Assembly: GCA_033439265.1 (NCBI GenBank)
Contig: JAVTVX010000027.1
Coordinates: 4,851,001 to 4,915,000, forward strand
Direction: 5' to 3'
DNA length: 64,000 nt
Source of the DNA: Dillenia suffruticosa
Taxonomy: Eukaryota > Streptophyta > Magnoliopsida > Dilleniales > Dilleniaceae
The notes beneath the pieces were generated by a model. The model did not search any database. It was not told where the DNA came from and saw only the letters and a program-made list of their open reading frames with translations. Below are positions 37,178 to 49,484 of the stretch, piece after piece. Position 1 is the first letter of the stretch. Each line of letters starts with the position of its first letter. The position numbers and the translations under genes were made by a program.

Positions 37178-39309
37178 GAACTTTTGGAATGCAAGAAATT
37201 ATGGTGGGTCCTTACTTAAGTTCAATCTCAACGACTAATGGAGTCGACCCCTTGAATGAAGGGCACAATGAATTCACTCTCAGCCTAATTTAGTATTTAA
37301 TGGACGATGATGTTATAAGTACTGAAAAATTTAGTAATTGAAATTATAAAATCTTTTTTCTATTTTATTTTATATCTTATAGTGACCAAAAAATTCGTAC
37401 AATATTAGGTTTTGTTCTTTTGGTTTTCTAACACTCGTCAATGTTAATAATTAAAGAAGAATTTCTATTTGTCAACTTTGAGTTCATTATTTTATCACTT
37501 TATTCTGCATTGTGAAAGAATTTATTTTCTTAATTTTTTGTATAATTTTAATTTTATATTGTTTTTCAATTGTCTGATAATTTGTCTTGAGTTCTGTCAA
37601 GTAGAGAGAGAGAGAGAGAGAGATGGAATGACCTAAGAGTCTGAAATGATAGAGAATCTAATCTTAGGAATATAATCGTCCTAAAAGCAAAGCTCCAATC
37701 TTAGGAGAATAAATAAAATGTGGGGATGTCCTGTCAGGCACTAGAGATCTTCATGTGAATGATACTTACATAAACAAAAGAAAAATAGGAGGATGTTTGG
37801 TTCTTTCCCATTTCGATCAAAAATATATATTTCTGGATTCCTGGGCTCGAAATCATTAGTAACTTCCTTAATAAAAGTTTCAAGAAGTGACCCGTTTGTT
37901 TATTGAATGACAAAATGACAAAGACCTAGCTAGCCATGATAGATCCTTGGCGGTTAATTAATTTAGAGAAAAAAAAAACTTTTGATTTGATGCTTTAATA
38001 ATAGAATCGAATCTTATACAAGGATAATGTAATGGACTGATTTTTGGGCCCATGTAGAAGATACTAGAAAAGTTGGTTTGTTGTGCATCGCAAACCAAAA
38101 CTTCCCCACAACTTGTATACAAATTTAGACGAGTTCATGTGAGCAGGGATCCAAATTCTACTAACAGTGACACCTAAGAAACACTTGCACGTATAGCTTT
38201 AGCATTTTAATATAGCCTTTCATTTGATTGCCTTTCGGTGTCCATGTTGCATGCTTAGATGTAACATCTAGAAATTTCAGGCCAACTAAAATCAATGATG
38301 CAAATAAGAGAGACCAACGAACAGTCTACTAGGATGGCGTACTAAATTTTTTAACTAAGTTTCGGATTCAAAGTTAAAAATAGAAAAGATTATACTGAGA
38401 GAGCCATTATCTAAATAGGGTTTCTATAGATGTTCGAATCGGATCAGTGAGAGAGAGAGAGAAGGGGGACTGAAAGAAGTTGGAATGGGTGACTAGTGCG
38501 ACAACATTATCTCAATGTCATCGTAAGGATCTCTGTAATAGAATGTAGGGTATAATTGCTAGCTAAATTGTGAGACTGGTACCACAATTGTACGATGTTT
38601 AGTTTAATTTTCTAATCTAATAGATTCAAATTTCTGATTATGTAAATATTAATAAATTAGCACCGTTTATTACTGTAGTGCGAAAGAGATAGAGATATTT
38701 TCACACTCATATGGAGAGTTTGAGAAGACCGAAATTTTGAGGGCGGGGAGACCATGCCTAAGCCACGTTACAAAACAACTGTTTCTGTGAACATGGACAA
38801 AAGCAAAGTGGTGTTTTTCATGGCCCGACCTTTGCTTACTTTTTGGCTACTAAATTATACCTTTCGAATGTGATTCCCACTGTTGCTGTTGTGTCCACTT
38901 TGATACGCTTTCCTTTTATTCGCCTTTTTATTTGAAGGAGGATTTTTTTCTTTTGTTGAACTGTAAAAATTTATTAACAAACACTAAAAATCTAATCACA
39001 ACTAAATTTAAAAGAAAATCTCGTAAGAAATATCTTGACGAATCAAAAAATCAACAAATGAGATTTTTTTTTTATTTTTTTAATGTTATGACTGCTTGAG
39101 ATGAGCCTGCATCTTGGTTTTATAGTTAAGAAACACAGTGGCCAATAAACATATCCAACCTCTTGCTGCAGGTAGGATCAGAAACCTACGTCTCTAGCAA
39201 ACACCGTATTAGACTTTATGCTGATCATATCGTTGCATGTGATAGATGTTCTTCTTCCCAAAAGTTGACAGCTGACAAGCATATATTAAAATTTGACCTA
39301 TAGCTACAG
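36638..39309. other. Gene-free region, part 3
   Basis: No exon recognised on either strand. (GA)n tracts lie at 37138-37174, 37603-37622 and 38445-38462. Short frames show no family features. Confidence 0.5.
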
Positions 39310-39444
39310 ATGGGTCTCCTGGAGATATTCCTTTCAGCTTCAATGCCTGTCCTGAAAGTGCTATCGGTAACAGCGGATCGTTCCATTCTTGCATGGGAGC
39401 GAGTCAATATTATAAGCGAAGATGCAAGAAAACATTTGAACATT
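39310..39444 (+). pseudogene. First exon of a PIN-LIKES (PILS) auxin carrier-type gene, isolated
   Basis: The ATG at 39310 opens MGLLEIFLSASMPVLKVLSV, followed by ERVNIISEDARKHLNI and a donor-like GTACGT at 39445. This matches the N-terminus of plant PILS proteins (MPVLKVLL...ALDRVN...DARKHLN). The middle of the first transmembrane helix is altered to polar residues (TADRSILA). I see no further PILS exons within the next 5 kb, so this is probably a fragment or relic. Intact PILS proteins sit in the ER membrane and affect intracellular auxin. Confidence 0.6.
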
Positions 39445-40235
39445 GTACGTCCATCTTTGGTAGGACTGTTTTTCTGTCCTCAATTTTCAATTCCCATAAT
39501 TTATGGTCTTTAATGCTAATTATATACCCTTTTTACGACTTTGAACAGGTTATGTTTCATTTTTTTAATCGTGATGTATATATGATCTTAAAAAAATAGG
39601 ACATAATCCTATCAATTTTACAATTTCACTGACGGTGAAAAGTTGGGAATGAACCAAACTCAATTCTTTGGTTGATTTATCATGTTATGGACCCATGCCT
39701 TGGCTTCAGTTTCACTCACGGGATGTGACTTGTGTCATCATGACTGCTCTTCTGATTGTACTGGACGAGTCACTTGAATATGGGTCATCAAATCATTATC
39801 TGGCAGAAATATATCTATGTTATATAAGGAAATGTGAATACTCTCTTGTTATTTCCCGGGATTTGACGCACTGTGAAATTTTCCATTACATCCCACTCCT
39901 AATTTTCTCCTGCACCTGCACTTGCGTTTGTGTGACCCAGACAGCATCAACTCCTGCCCCTTAGTTGAACTCAAGCCAAAAAATTTTAGCATCTTATGGG
40001 GATCACTGGGAATCCTTTTCTGCTAGCAATCAGGGATGGCTCATGTACGGAATGGGGGAAAAAAATCAAGCTTTATTCTGTATATTTAACCTACAAGGAG
40101 AATCACGGCTTGGACAAATTCACGTGATGCACATTTTGGGTAACAATTAGGGCTCACACACAACAATTTTGTACTTTTACCATTCCTCTATCATTACTCT
40201 ACACCTCATGACTTGTTGATCCTCTGCAAGAGTTA
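39445..40235. other. Spacer between the PILS and oxidoreductase fragments
   Basis: No recognisable exon. The short frames at 39668-39964 and 39965-40150 are unlike PILS exons. Confidence 0.4.
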
Positions 40236-40352
40236 CAGGAAGCGCTTACTGCGGCCAACGAATCTGGCAGGGTAAATGGGCTGAAATCAACAATGATAGC
40301 ATGACCCTCCAACACAAGCTCGGCCATTGCTACTCCGGAGGCGAGTCCAGTG
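40236..40352 (-). pseudogene. C-terminal fragment of a FAD-dependent (DAO-family) oxidoreductase
   Basis: The minus strand reads GRAPLTGLASGVAMAELVLE, then GHAIIVDFSPFTLPDSL. The pattern ASG.A.AEL.L.G.....D.SPF is the usual C-terminal end of DAO-type FAD oxidoreductases (glycine/sarcosine/D-amino-acid oxidase fold). The FAD-binding GxGxxG end and the rest are absent. It stands out as G+C-rich in its surroundings. Subfamily cannot be set from so little sequence. Confidence 0.5.
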
Positions 40353-40511
40353 AGTGGCGCGCGGCCACATAACATACAGAAAATGTACCAACATTTGGTT
40401 GGTCCAATCTCATAGGAATGGGAAAAACTTTGCTCCTTAAGTATTTAATTCAACTCAAATTGAATTTAGTCAATTCTGGTGTGGTAATCGGATACCGGAA
40501 GTTTATACAAA

Positions 40512-40513
<2 letters not shown>

Positions 40514-40550
<37 letters not shown>
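40514..40550. repeat. (AT)n microsatellite
   Basis: About 37 bp of AT dinucleotide, followed 25 bp later by C13 at 40576-40588. Confidence 0.9.
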
Positions 40551-40552
<2 letters not shown>

Positions 40553-40885
40553 ATAAACCACTGGTACATGTGAGACCCCCCCCCCCCCAAAAAAAACCAA
40601 GCAAGAAAAATAAACTAAAATTTAAAATCGACCAATATGATTTTGGCCCAGTCCAGCTTGCCCTGGAATTTTAAGAAGGCTGGGGCATGGTCTTCTTTGA
40701 CATCAGGTTGGGAATTTATCGCCTGCTAAGATGTTTGTGCTGATCCCACTATTTTCTTTGGGCTTGAACAATTAGGTCTAGTCATCGGGTTTACTTTGGC
40801 CCAGCCCAAAATGCACCTCTACACAACACCATGTTGAAAAAGTTTTATGTTCTAGGTAGCTTCCCCTTTCATTAGTTGAGGCAAT

Positions 40886-41062
40886 AGCAATGATTCTTTG
40901 TCTATGAGTTATAGCTCAACTGACATCATTCTCCTCCTTATCCAAGGTCTCAAGTTTGAGCCTCTCCGATATACAACAACAATCTGAATCTTAATTTCAA
41001 CAATTTGAACCTCTCCGATGTACCCAAAAAAAGAAAAAGAAAAAAATTAGCGATGATTCTTT
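40886..41062 (+). mobile_element. tRNA-derived SINE with target duplication
   Basis: The 14 bp AGCAATGATTCTTT (40886-40899) recurs with one mismatch at 41049-41062. The 149 bp between starts with an A-box TATAGCTCAACTGAC, then a B-box-like GGTCTCAAGTTTGAGCC, and ends in an A-rich tail. This is the standard structure of a plant SINE inserted in plus orientation. Confidence 0.8.
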
Positions 41063-42394
41063 TGAAATCAACATCAAGACTAATTTTGTCTGGGAACGAG
41101 GACGACTTTGCAGTTCACTCAGATTGTTTATGGTATCCGTTGTCAGACAGAGGCCATGAAACACTAGTAGAGCATTACTGTTCAAAAAGTGGGCCTGTTG
41201 CAGATTATGGGCCTGGGTCCATTCAAAATTAAAGCAGGATGACCCACTCGTTCAAATCCATACAAAATTCCAAATTGTTTTTATGTAATTGCACCACCGA
41301 GGCCTAGACAGTCAATCAAGGTTGGCATAGACCGGCATAGACCGAATTACACAAGTACACAAAAAAAAAAAGGGGCCAACGAGAACAACACGGTAGATCT
41401 CCTGCTAAACACAAAAAGATTCGTTAATCCCTTCAAATCATTGAACGAAACCCCATCAATACATTAATTCCACTGTGGAAGATTTAGTGGGAAATGACCT
41501 GTCTTGAATTATCATCCGCTCTTAATATTTTTTTATATATATATATATAAATATTAAACTATTTAGTATTCAGATTTTATCTAATTAATTTTATTTGAAT
41601 ACTGTAAAATCTATTAAAATATTGATTCTCTCAAATATTTTTTTCTTATTCTTAATGTTCAAATTCGAGATCTCTGATAAGGTATTAAAGTGTCCAACTA
41701 TTCAATATAAAAAACTCTGATCGACCTCGCTTAATCTCTCTTGATCATTGTTGTTCAAGCAATTATATATAATAATTAAATTAAAAACAAGCTTTAGTTA
41801 CATGTATTTGTCTTGTTAAAGCTAAATTTTCTTATGATTCACATCATACGGAAGGACCCCATGGAGCTAAGACGCGCACTGGGGCGACAGGAATTCCCTA
41901 CCCCTAGCCAATTAATCAAAAGGATCAGCCTCAATTATTGCTTTTGTCGTGTTCTGTTTTGCAAATTAAAAAAGTTATTAATAAAAAAAGATGAAAAATA
42001 TTAATTAGTGCTGGCCAAAATATTAGCCATGCTAAGCAATAATAACCCAAAGTGGCCAAAATTAATATTAGCACTATGCCAAAATATTTGCCAAAATATA
42101 TATATATATTATTTCCTTTTGGGTATGGACCAATAATTTGCATGTCTCTATCCTTAACCTGTGGAGCTTAATCTAACCCATAACCCAAAGTGGGTCCCCG
42201 GAAAGAAATTTTCTAACAAACATTATCCATGCTTTGTTCCCATGAAAAATCTTCATAAGATTGGGTAAATTAATCAATAATAGTTTTAATCTCAAACTTA
42301 TTAAACAATTTCAAAATAATTAGTCATTTTTTTTTAAAAAAAATGTGATAATAAAACAAACCGAGTCTAAGATTGGTTTGTTGCTAAACCTACC

Positions 42395-42509
42395 ACTAAA
42401 GAACAAGAAAAAGCCAAATGACCCAAAAGAAAAGGACCACAAATTCCCAATAAGAACAAAAGCAAGAAGCAAAAGAGAGGCATAAAAACACAAATTCTTC
42501 TCCATCATG
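42395..42509 (-). other. Possible signal-peptide exon of a small secreted protein
   Basis: ATG at 42509 (minus) gives a basic/polar start, an 11-residue hydrophobic core (ASLLLLAFVLI) and then aromatic-rich sequence up to a donor-like GTAGGT. A TATA-like AATAAATA lies about 170 bp upstream. No mature peptide or cysteine pattern could be found downstream, so it may be chance. Confidence 0.2.
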
Positions 42510-42636
42510 ATCTCTAAACGGGTCCACAAAGACAAATCTTACCCTCCAATAGCTTGTACTTCCAAATCATTCCTCAAGTTAGGTTTGGAAGTATTATTTT
42601 GACTCACTTGAATGAGCCCAAAATTCTTGAATATTA

Positions 42637-42672
42637 CCCTCCCCTTGCCCTTGCCCTTGCCCTTGCCCTTGC
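42637..42672. repeat. Hexamer repeat (CCCTTG)n
   Basis: About six perfect copies of CCCTTG. It differs from the plant telomere repeat (TTTAGGG). Confidence 0.9.
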
Positions 42673-43814
42673 TTTGGAACTCTATTTATTGGGTAGAGAA
42701 GGAGAAAGAAAACTTGAAAGCTTATTGTCTCCCAAGCAACTATATATTCATTTAAGTTATTCCTAAAATGGTGGCTCCATAGCTTTTGCTTGAATTTTGA
42801 TAACAAATTTTGAAAATAAGATTTCTATTCTTATCTTGTCTATTTAATAAATCGTTGTGCTATAAATTAATTAAGTATAAAAAGTTTAAATTAACATTTA
42901 ACACTTTGTCATTTTTTATTCAATAGGAAGTTTAGGAGACAAAAATTATATAGTGGGGGGGGTAATAAATTCTTATACAACGTTAAATAAATCAAAATTA
43001 ATATTAAAATTTTAACTTCGCTTGAAAGATTATCAAATATACAAACCAGTCTTATGTTTACTCTTGCCTTCCCCTATTTATGCTTTACAACTATAAGGAG
43101 AACAAGGATCAAGCCCTAGTTAAAGTTATTCTGAGTATTCATTTGTCAGCAATTACGCTAATACTAAATGAATTTATGAAAACATCCCATGTACAAGCGT
43201 CCAAATGGTCTACTTTTGTTATTAAGAATCGCATGACAATGTCAAGAGATGCTATTTGTAATAGAATTCATTTCCCAACTAATTTCTTGTTGATCAGTTT
43301 TAAAGAATTGTTTGAAAGCCAAAACTATTAAATGGTATCTAGAACCGTGTTCCAACTAATTCTATTCAAGATTCTGTCAGACTGTTTTTAGGGGGAGTTC
43401 TTCTAACATGTCTATTCTTATATGCAAATGAAATTACCCATCTTTTCTTTTCTAACTTAAAGAGTAGAAAGAAGCCATCAGTTTAACAATTCTCATAAAT
43501 TTAATGAAAATAATTTCTATATATTTTAAAATATTTGAATTTAGCAATAATATCAGTCTGAACATGAATTCCGCTAGAATGCGAAAACAAAAGCAATTCG
43601 TTGCCCCTGTATTAGTTGCACGTCAAAATATTATTTGACTTCAAAAAATTATGCAGACTTTTTAAACTGGATGTTGGATTTCACATTCAAAACAGTTGTG
43701 TTGGGATTGGACACACCTTTGATGCATATAGAAGTTGATTCACAAAGAAGATTTGAAAGGTACAGGTGGTTTTCCAATAATTGTTGTTTGACAAGTTTGG
43801 ATTGGAGTATTTGA

Positions 43815-43902
43815 ATTTACCTTTTTTTTTTTTTTTTTTTGGTTGAGAAATTAACTTTAATTGGTCAAAAGTGCCAAAGCGCCTCCGGCGATTTACCTTT
43901 TT
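43815..43902 (-). mobile_element. 5'-truncated retroposon tail with target duplication
   Basis: ATTTACCTTTTT at 43815-43826 is repeated at 43891-43902. Between them, on the minus strand, is about 50 bp (starting CGCCGGAGGCGC) ending in a poly(A). This fits a severely truncated LINE or SINE copy. Confidence 0.55.
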
Positions 43903-45880
43903 GACAATTTACCCCCTTTGATTTCTAACCTTGCAAAACATCCCCTGAGGTTTATTTTTTTCCCTCTAATAATGGATGGAAACACCAGAACCTCATGTTA
44001 TTATCTAATAAGAAAGCAACCCCAAACACCATCTTAGTGCCAGTGAAACCTACCTGTAAAGAAAGGCAGGTTGATATTTTTGATGAAGTGGGGAAAGCGA
44101 AAAGGGGGAATTTTATATTGAGTGGGAAGCAATGTTGCTCAGATTCCATCATACATGTCCTTCCTCTTCCGGTGGTTCTTTGAAGGGAATGGCCACTAAG
44201 AGTACGTTTGGAAGCAGAGGAGCAAAAGTGTGGGAAAATGTTAAATTAAGAAAAGTAATCTCCCCAACCCCTTTTCAAATTTCTGAAAATTGTATAAAAA
44301 TTGAAATTTTCTTTTTCCAAGTAAAAATTAACCAATCCAATGAAAAAGCTAAACCACTTGGGAGCTCCTTCAGGCGGGCTAAGTGCATTTGATAATATGA
44401 TGATAATTTTATATTTTTGTCAAAAGTGTGGTACGTAGTGTTGTACAACTAGAGATTTTAATGTTAAGCAAATAAGCAATTTGGAAAATGAGGACAAAAA
44501 TAACAACATAAGGAGACCCCTACTTCTTGCAAAGATGGAATTCTTCTTTTTTGTATCCAGCACAGAGGACATTCTTCTTCCACACATGCGGGGAAGAAGC
44601 TTAGATATTTATTTCTATGGACCAAATATAATATATATTTAGATTTATAATTTTATGGGAAAAAATAATAAATTTTAATGGAATAAATAATATTATGGGC
44701 GTGTGAACACTTGAACACTTAACTATAGCCCCAAGTCTCGGAGGGCTAGAATCAACTAGCCTTCTTAGCTTAGCCGGTTAGAGGTTGGTGAGGCCTAGTA
44801 ATTTGGTCTACCCACCACCCTAATTGAAATTGTTGTAAATATAGGCACCTAAATTCCATGGTCTGACCTCATGCACTTCCCATGTACCCCATAAAAACGA
44901 CAACACCAAAACCATTTAAAACCTACCATCCAAATTCTAACATACTGTACTCAGATGCACAAGGAAAGGGAAGTTTGCAGTGTCTTAAAATTTTGGCACT
45001 TGACAGCCTGTGAATTTCTGTCCAAAGAATAAAAGCAGTGAGAGTGACAGGAAGGAACTCGTCTTTTAACTTGACCATTCTAATCCCGGAAAATTTCCCT
45101 ACTAACTTACTTTCCCTCTATCCTAATTCAAGGTTAGGTTGGCGAACCTTAATTGCATTAAGTTAGTAGAGTAAGTAAATCTCACTCCTTAATTAGAATC
45201 CGATTACCATCTTTCCTTTTTAAATCCTTAAGTTTTTCTTCTTGGGAAAATTATACATTATGGTGCTGAATCAGTAGGCTTGTCAAAAGTTAAATAATTA
45301 TTTTAGGAGGGTCACATACGATATGTATGGGCCAAAAAGCGACAGAACAGAAGTTATAGTTTTTAAAGAATAAATGGTATTTTAAAGATTTTTTTTCCGG
45401 CATTTTTAGCACAGTAAATCTATAGGTAAAACTATTGCACACCCCCGACACATTAGCATTAACTTTAAGATGTTATTAATATAGCAATGCCTGATTTGTT
45501 CAATAATATCGTAATATCTTGGATTCAAATCTTGTATATACAGAAAACAAGAATTGAGAGAGTTTTGTCACTTAAGAATCTAATCCATATCAAATAATAT
45601 TTAATCTGATTTAATATGATTATCAGATATCAGTAATTTATCTCAAAAAAATATTTTTAATATCATTCTTAATTTTGGCATCTCTCAATTAATTGATATC
45701 CAAAAACACTTTTAATTTGTCGTTTATTTTACAAATAGACTTGAATGAAACCAACTTTGCTGAAACGTGATGCTAAATTATTGATTATTAAAAGCAAAAA
45801 AGGGTGTGCAAGCACCCACAGAGGGTTATGGAGGGGGGAATTTCTCAATCGAGATACAAACAAAGAAACTAAATAATCAA

Positions 45881-46106
45881 ACTGCAATTAGTACCGACGT
45901 CTGATGGTTCAGTTGATTCGGGGATTGATGTTCTTTAATCATGGTCGGGAGTTTAATCTCCTATAGAAACGAAAAAATCAGCGTCGGGAGATTTACTCCC
46001 TCAATTAGCCCCTGCAAGCGGTCGATCCAGATTAGTAAGGACGAAACCCTAAATACTGGGTTGGTGACCTATCCGTGATAACAAAAAAAAAAAAACTGCA
46101 ATTAGT
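45881..46106 (+). mobile_element. SINE in duplication copy 1, with exact target duplication
   Basis: ACTGCAATTAGT at 45881-45892 repeats exactly at 46095-46106. The 202 bp insert has an A-box TGGTTCAGTTGA (45905-45916), a B-box-like GAGTTTAATCTCC (45949-45961) and a 13-base A tail. The corresponding site in copy 2 (near 52292-52303) has a single ACTGCAATTAGT and no insert. Confidence 0.88.
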
Positions 46107-46347
46107 GCTTAATCCCATAAAGTGATCAAATGAGCTTAATTAGTTAAAAGAAAAAATGTGAGCCATAGGGCGTTTGCAGGCAGAAGCTTTGGTATTATCA
46201 AATCTCTAAACACAGAAAGCAAAACAAAGAAAAAGATGCGTAGAAAATGAAAATGCGTAGTCAGTCCACATCAAACCATATGAAATCTACGGATTAAAAT
46301 AAGATAGAGGTTGGAGCAGTTGAGAAGTCGAGATCAAATCACCCACG

Positions 46348-46378
<31 letters not shown>

Positions 46379-46852
46379 CGCTATAGAGCATCGGCCTCTC
46401 TTTTGGTGGTAGACGATTGGAGGATAGCAGTCTTGAATTAAAACAAGTCTTTCACATAAATAATTGTGTGAACTTTAAATTAAGATATTCAACTCAAATA
46501 CCATACTCTTTAGTCATGCATTTATATTATGGACAAAGCTTCTGGACCCATATATTTCACCTAACATTTTCAATGGCGGAAGACGGAATAATGCCAAGAA
46601 GCCTCTCCTCTCTTCCCAAGCAAGTGGACTCATTATTCAAAAATATCATATGTGGGTTATTGAAATAAAAGCTTTAGTTTAGTGGCTCTTTTAAAATATT
46701 AATTTTTTAGGTTGCAAGATTGGTGAGACACATTAGCTTTGTTTCATTGACCTTGAGTTGAATATGGTCCCACTTAGCCGATTTGAAACATGGTGGAAGC
46801 ATTTTCTTGCTTTTGTAAAGCAAAAAACAACAAACACTTAAGAAAGGGATAA

Positions 46853-46856
<4 letters not shown>

Positions 46857-46932
<76 letters not shown>
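46857..46932. repeat. (GA)n microsatellite
   Basis: About 76 bp of perfect GA dinucleotide within sequence unique to duplication copy 1. Confidence 0.97.
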
Positions 46933-46935
<3 letters not shown>

Positions 46936-48499
46936 CATGATCCAGAACCAATAGTGAAGAATTCTTTTTTTTCTTTCTTTTATGGATATACTAATCATGT
47001 TCATATATATAAATCTATTCATAAAAATAAAAATAAATCAGAACCCATTTAATCAAAATCTTAATAGATCAGTGATATTATGAAAGTTATTAGTCTAAAA
47101 TTTTTTAATTTATTTATAAATTTAACAAGATTTAACTTGACTTATTAGGCTATTGGTTAGAACTATAAATAAAATTTAATCACTCTCATTTATATATAAT
47201 TAATTATACTTGCTGGTATGTCAAATGAATAGTTAGGCCAAACAAAAATAAACAAAATTTATCGAAACCAATTTTTATTTGAAATTTAACTCAATTAGAT
47301 ATAAGTTTCGAATTAAGATAGGTAACAACAAATCAGACACTGAATAATTAACAAGCAGACTTATTTCTCTATGTCTATTTCTATTAATGTGATTGGCAAT
47401 CGTAAATAAAATACAAAGTTTTAAATTGAACCAATAGCATCATTTTAAGGAGAGAAATTGGTTTGGGGTCGAAAGAAAGATGCGTTTTCAACCATAAGAG
47501 GAAGGCATGTTGCATGATGTAGAGCTCCATTCAGAGGTTTTTGAAAAATAAAAGAGTGTGGAACAACAACTTCAGCATCAATGGCTACAAATTTTTATTC
47601 AAAACTCCTCAGTTTTGAAATTTTTTAATATTATATTAATCGATATTAAGAATCATATTTCAATTAATCTGATTCGAGTGTTTCTCAGATTTATATTAAG
47701 AATAATTATTCTAACGTAAATTTTTTTTTTATTTTAATATTTTAAATTTGATATTTGGTTTAAAAATATAATATTATTATCCATGACACGGTTCACTTTG
47801 AATTTGCCATAACTTTTCGGGCCCATTCTTGATTTCAAGAGAAATAATGGATTAGCCATGCCCTTATCCAAACACGAGGCACTTCTTTCCATTTTTAGGT
47901 TGAGAGTCTTCTTCTTCATTTTTCCTACTCAATGCTTCCCAACATCCTTGCACATCAATTTCAGATTTGAGCCTCTTCCAGCTAGCTCTGTTTGACACGT
48001 AGAAATTAATCCAAAGTCGAATCCCGAGCTTAATCTAAAATATGACCCAACTTCATTTTCAATCGACTTATGCCGAGTAAAGTAAAATGGAGGGTACATG
48101 TGAGCCGGAGAAGCACGTGCGGTAGGTGTGGACTTGTGCGGGTGTTGTGTGCTAGGTTAGTTGAAGTGTACGATGGAGGAGATTTGTAAACGGGATTACG
48201 TTAGCGGGAATCATGCTTTGAGAATCCCGATAAGATTCTGTCCTTTTCGGGAATACCACTCTCTCTTTTCTCTCTCTTCACAAAAAATAATAATAATAAT
48301 AACTTACGAGAGATGCGATATAGCTGGCATGCCTGATTGCTTATCTCTTTGACGGGTCAAAAGGGAACACCCAACCGAGTATCTCTCTCAAAAGGCCAAC
48401 AAAAACTTTGAGGGAAAAAAATAATAATAATAAAGTAGTAATTCCAATGTAAAAAACAAAAAAAAAAGAAATTAAAAGTGGGTCTCATGAAACCAAATT

Positions 48500-48741
48500 G
48501 CCACGTCATAACAAAACGAGAAGAAGGTATGTGGGGTCCACAAAACAGACAAGCTGACGTGTCGGAAAGACCGGTAGCTTTGACAAAGGACCGTCTTGTC
48601 TGAGGATTTACAATCACGCACATAATAACAAAAACCTACGTGGCGTGCGTTGGAGTTTAACACGTGTTGTTGCTCATTGCCAATCGGTTTGGGTTTTATC
48701 CTTCCGTCTTTCACGTGCCTAAAAACTATAAAATATTCATG
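48500..48741 (+). promoter_or_regulatory. Promoter-like block with ACGT-core cluster, copy 1
   Basis: Within 240 bp: CCACGTCA (48501), GACGTGTC (48556), the ABRE core ACGTGGC (48638-48644), CACGTG (48661-48666), CCAAT (48680), CACGTG (48712-48717) and a TATA-like TATAAAA (48727-48733). ACGT-core motifs bind bZIP (ABF/HY5-type) and bHLH factors in plants. No ORF of note starts downstream: the copy 2 boundary lies 180 bp further. Confidence 0.45.
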
Positions 48742-49484
48742 GACTTTATTATAAAATCTAGGTTTTTTTTTTTGCTTATTATAAAATATTCATTATACTA
48801 ATTTTTATATTAAAATGATTTTTTTTTTATATTTATTATAAAATCTAGGGTCGTTATCGGCCACTAAAATAGAAGGTACCCAAAAAAGACCCGCAACCCG
48901 ACCCGACCCGACCATATCAATGTTACTCAGATTCCATCGTATATGTCCTTCCTCTTCGGGTGGTTCTTTGAAGAGAATGGCCACTAAGACTACGTTTGGA
49001 AGCAAAGGAGCAAAAGCGTGGAGAAATGTTAAATTAAGAAAAGTAATCCCCCCCCCTTCAAATTTCTGAAAATTGTATGAAATTGAACTTTTCTTTTTCC
49101 ACGTAAAAATTAACCCATCCAAAGAAAAAGCTAAACCTCTTACGAGCTCCTTAAGGTGGGCTGTGTGCATTTTATAATGTGATGATAATTTTATATTTTT
49201 TTTTCAAAAGTGTGGTACGTAGTGTGGCACAACTACAGATTTTAATGTTAAGCAAATAATCAATTTGGAAAATGAGGACAAAAATAACAACATAAGAAGA
49301 CCCTACTTCTTGCAAAGATGGAATTCTTCTTTTTGAATCCATGGCTTTGTGTGGGCATCTTTGATTAATTTATCAAAAATTATGGAAGCACACAGGACAT
49401 GCCGGGAAGAAGCTTAGATATTTATTTCTATGGATAAAATATAATTTATATTTAGACTTATAATTTTATGGATAAAATTATAGT

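Larger units (their letters stand above)
41063..44130. other. Intergenic, few features
   Basis: No firm gene. Contains a (TTGCCC)n-type hexamer array at about 42637-42672, a small retroposed fragment (43815-43902) and, on the minus strand at 42509-42395, a frame starting MEKNLCFYASLLLLAFVL with a signal-peptide look, followed by a donor-like GTAGGT. No second exon was found for it. Confidence 0.45.
44131..48918 (+). repeat. Tandem duplication, copy 1
   Basis: Starts at AATGTT (44131-44136) followed by CTCAGATTCCATC and collinear with copy 2 (48919-54153). Alignable blocks include 44137-44680, 44700-45100, 45260-45480, 45660-45892, 47790-48010 and 48090-48915. Copy-specific parts are a SINE (45893-46094) and a 1.66 kb stretch (about 46130-47790) with the long (GA)n tract. 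No gene is recognised in it. Confidence 0.9.

Noticed and set aside
42637..42672. Interstitial telomere repeat
   Set aside because: The unit is CCCTTG, not the plant CCCTAAA.
47734..47919. Minus-strand 61-codon frame partly open in both duplicates
   Set aside because: Differences between copies are mostly G-to-A on that strand (typical of methylated-C decay), with no preference for silent sites, and copy 2 loses the flanks.
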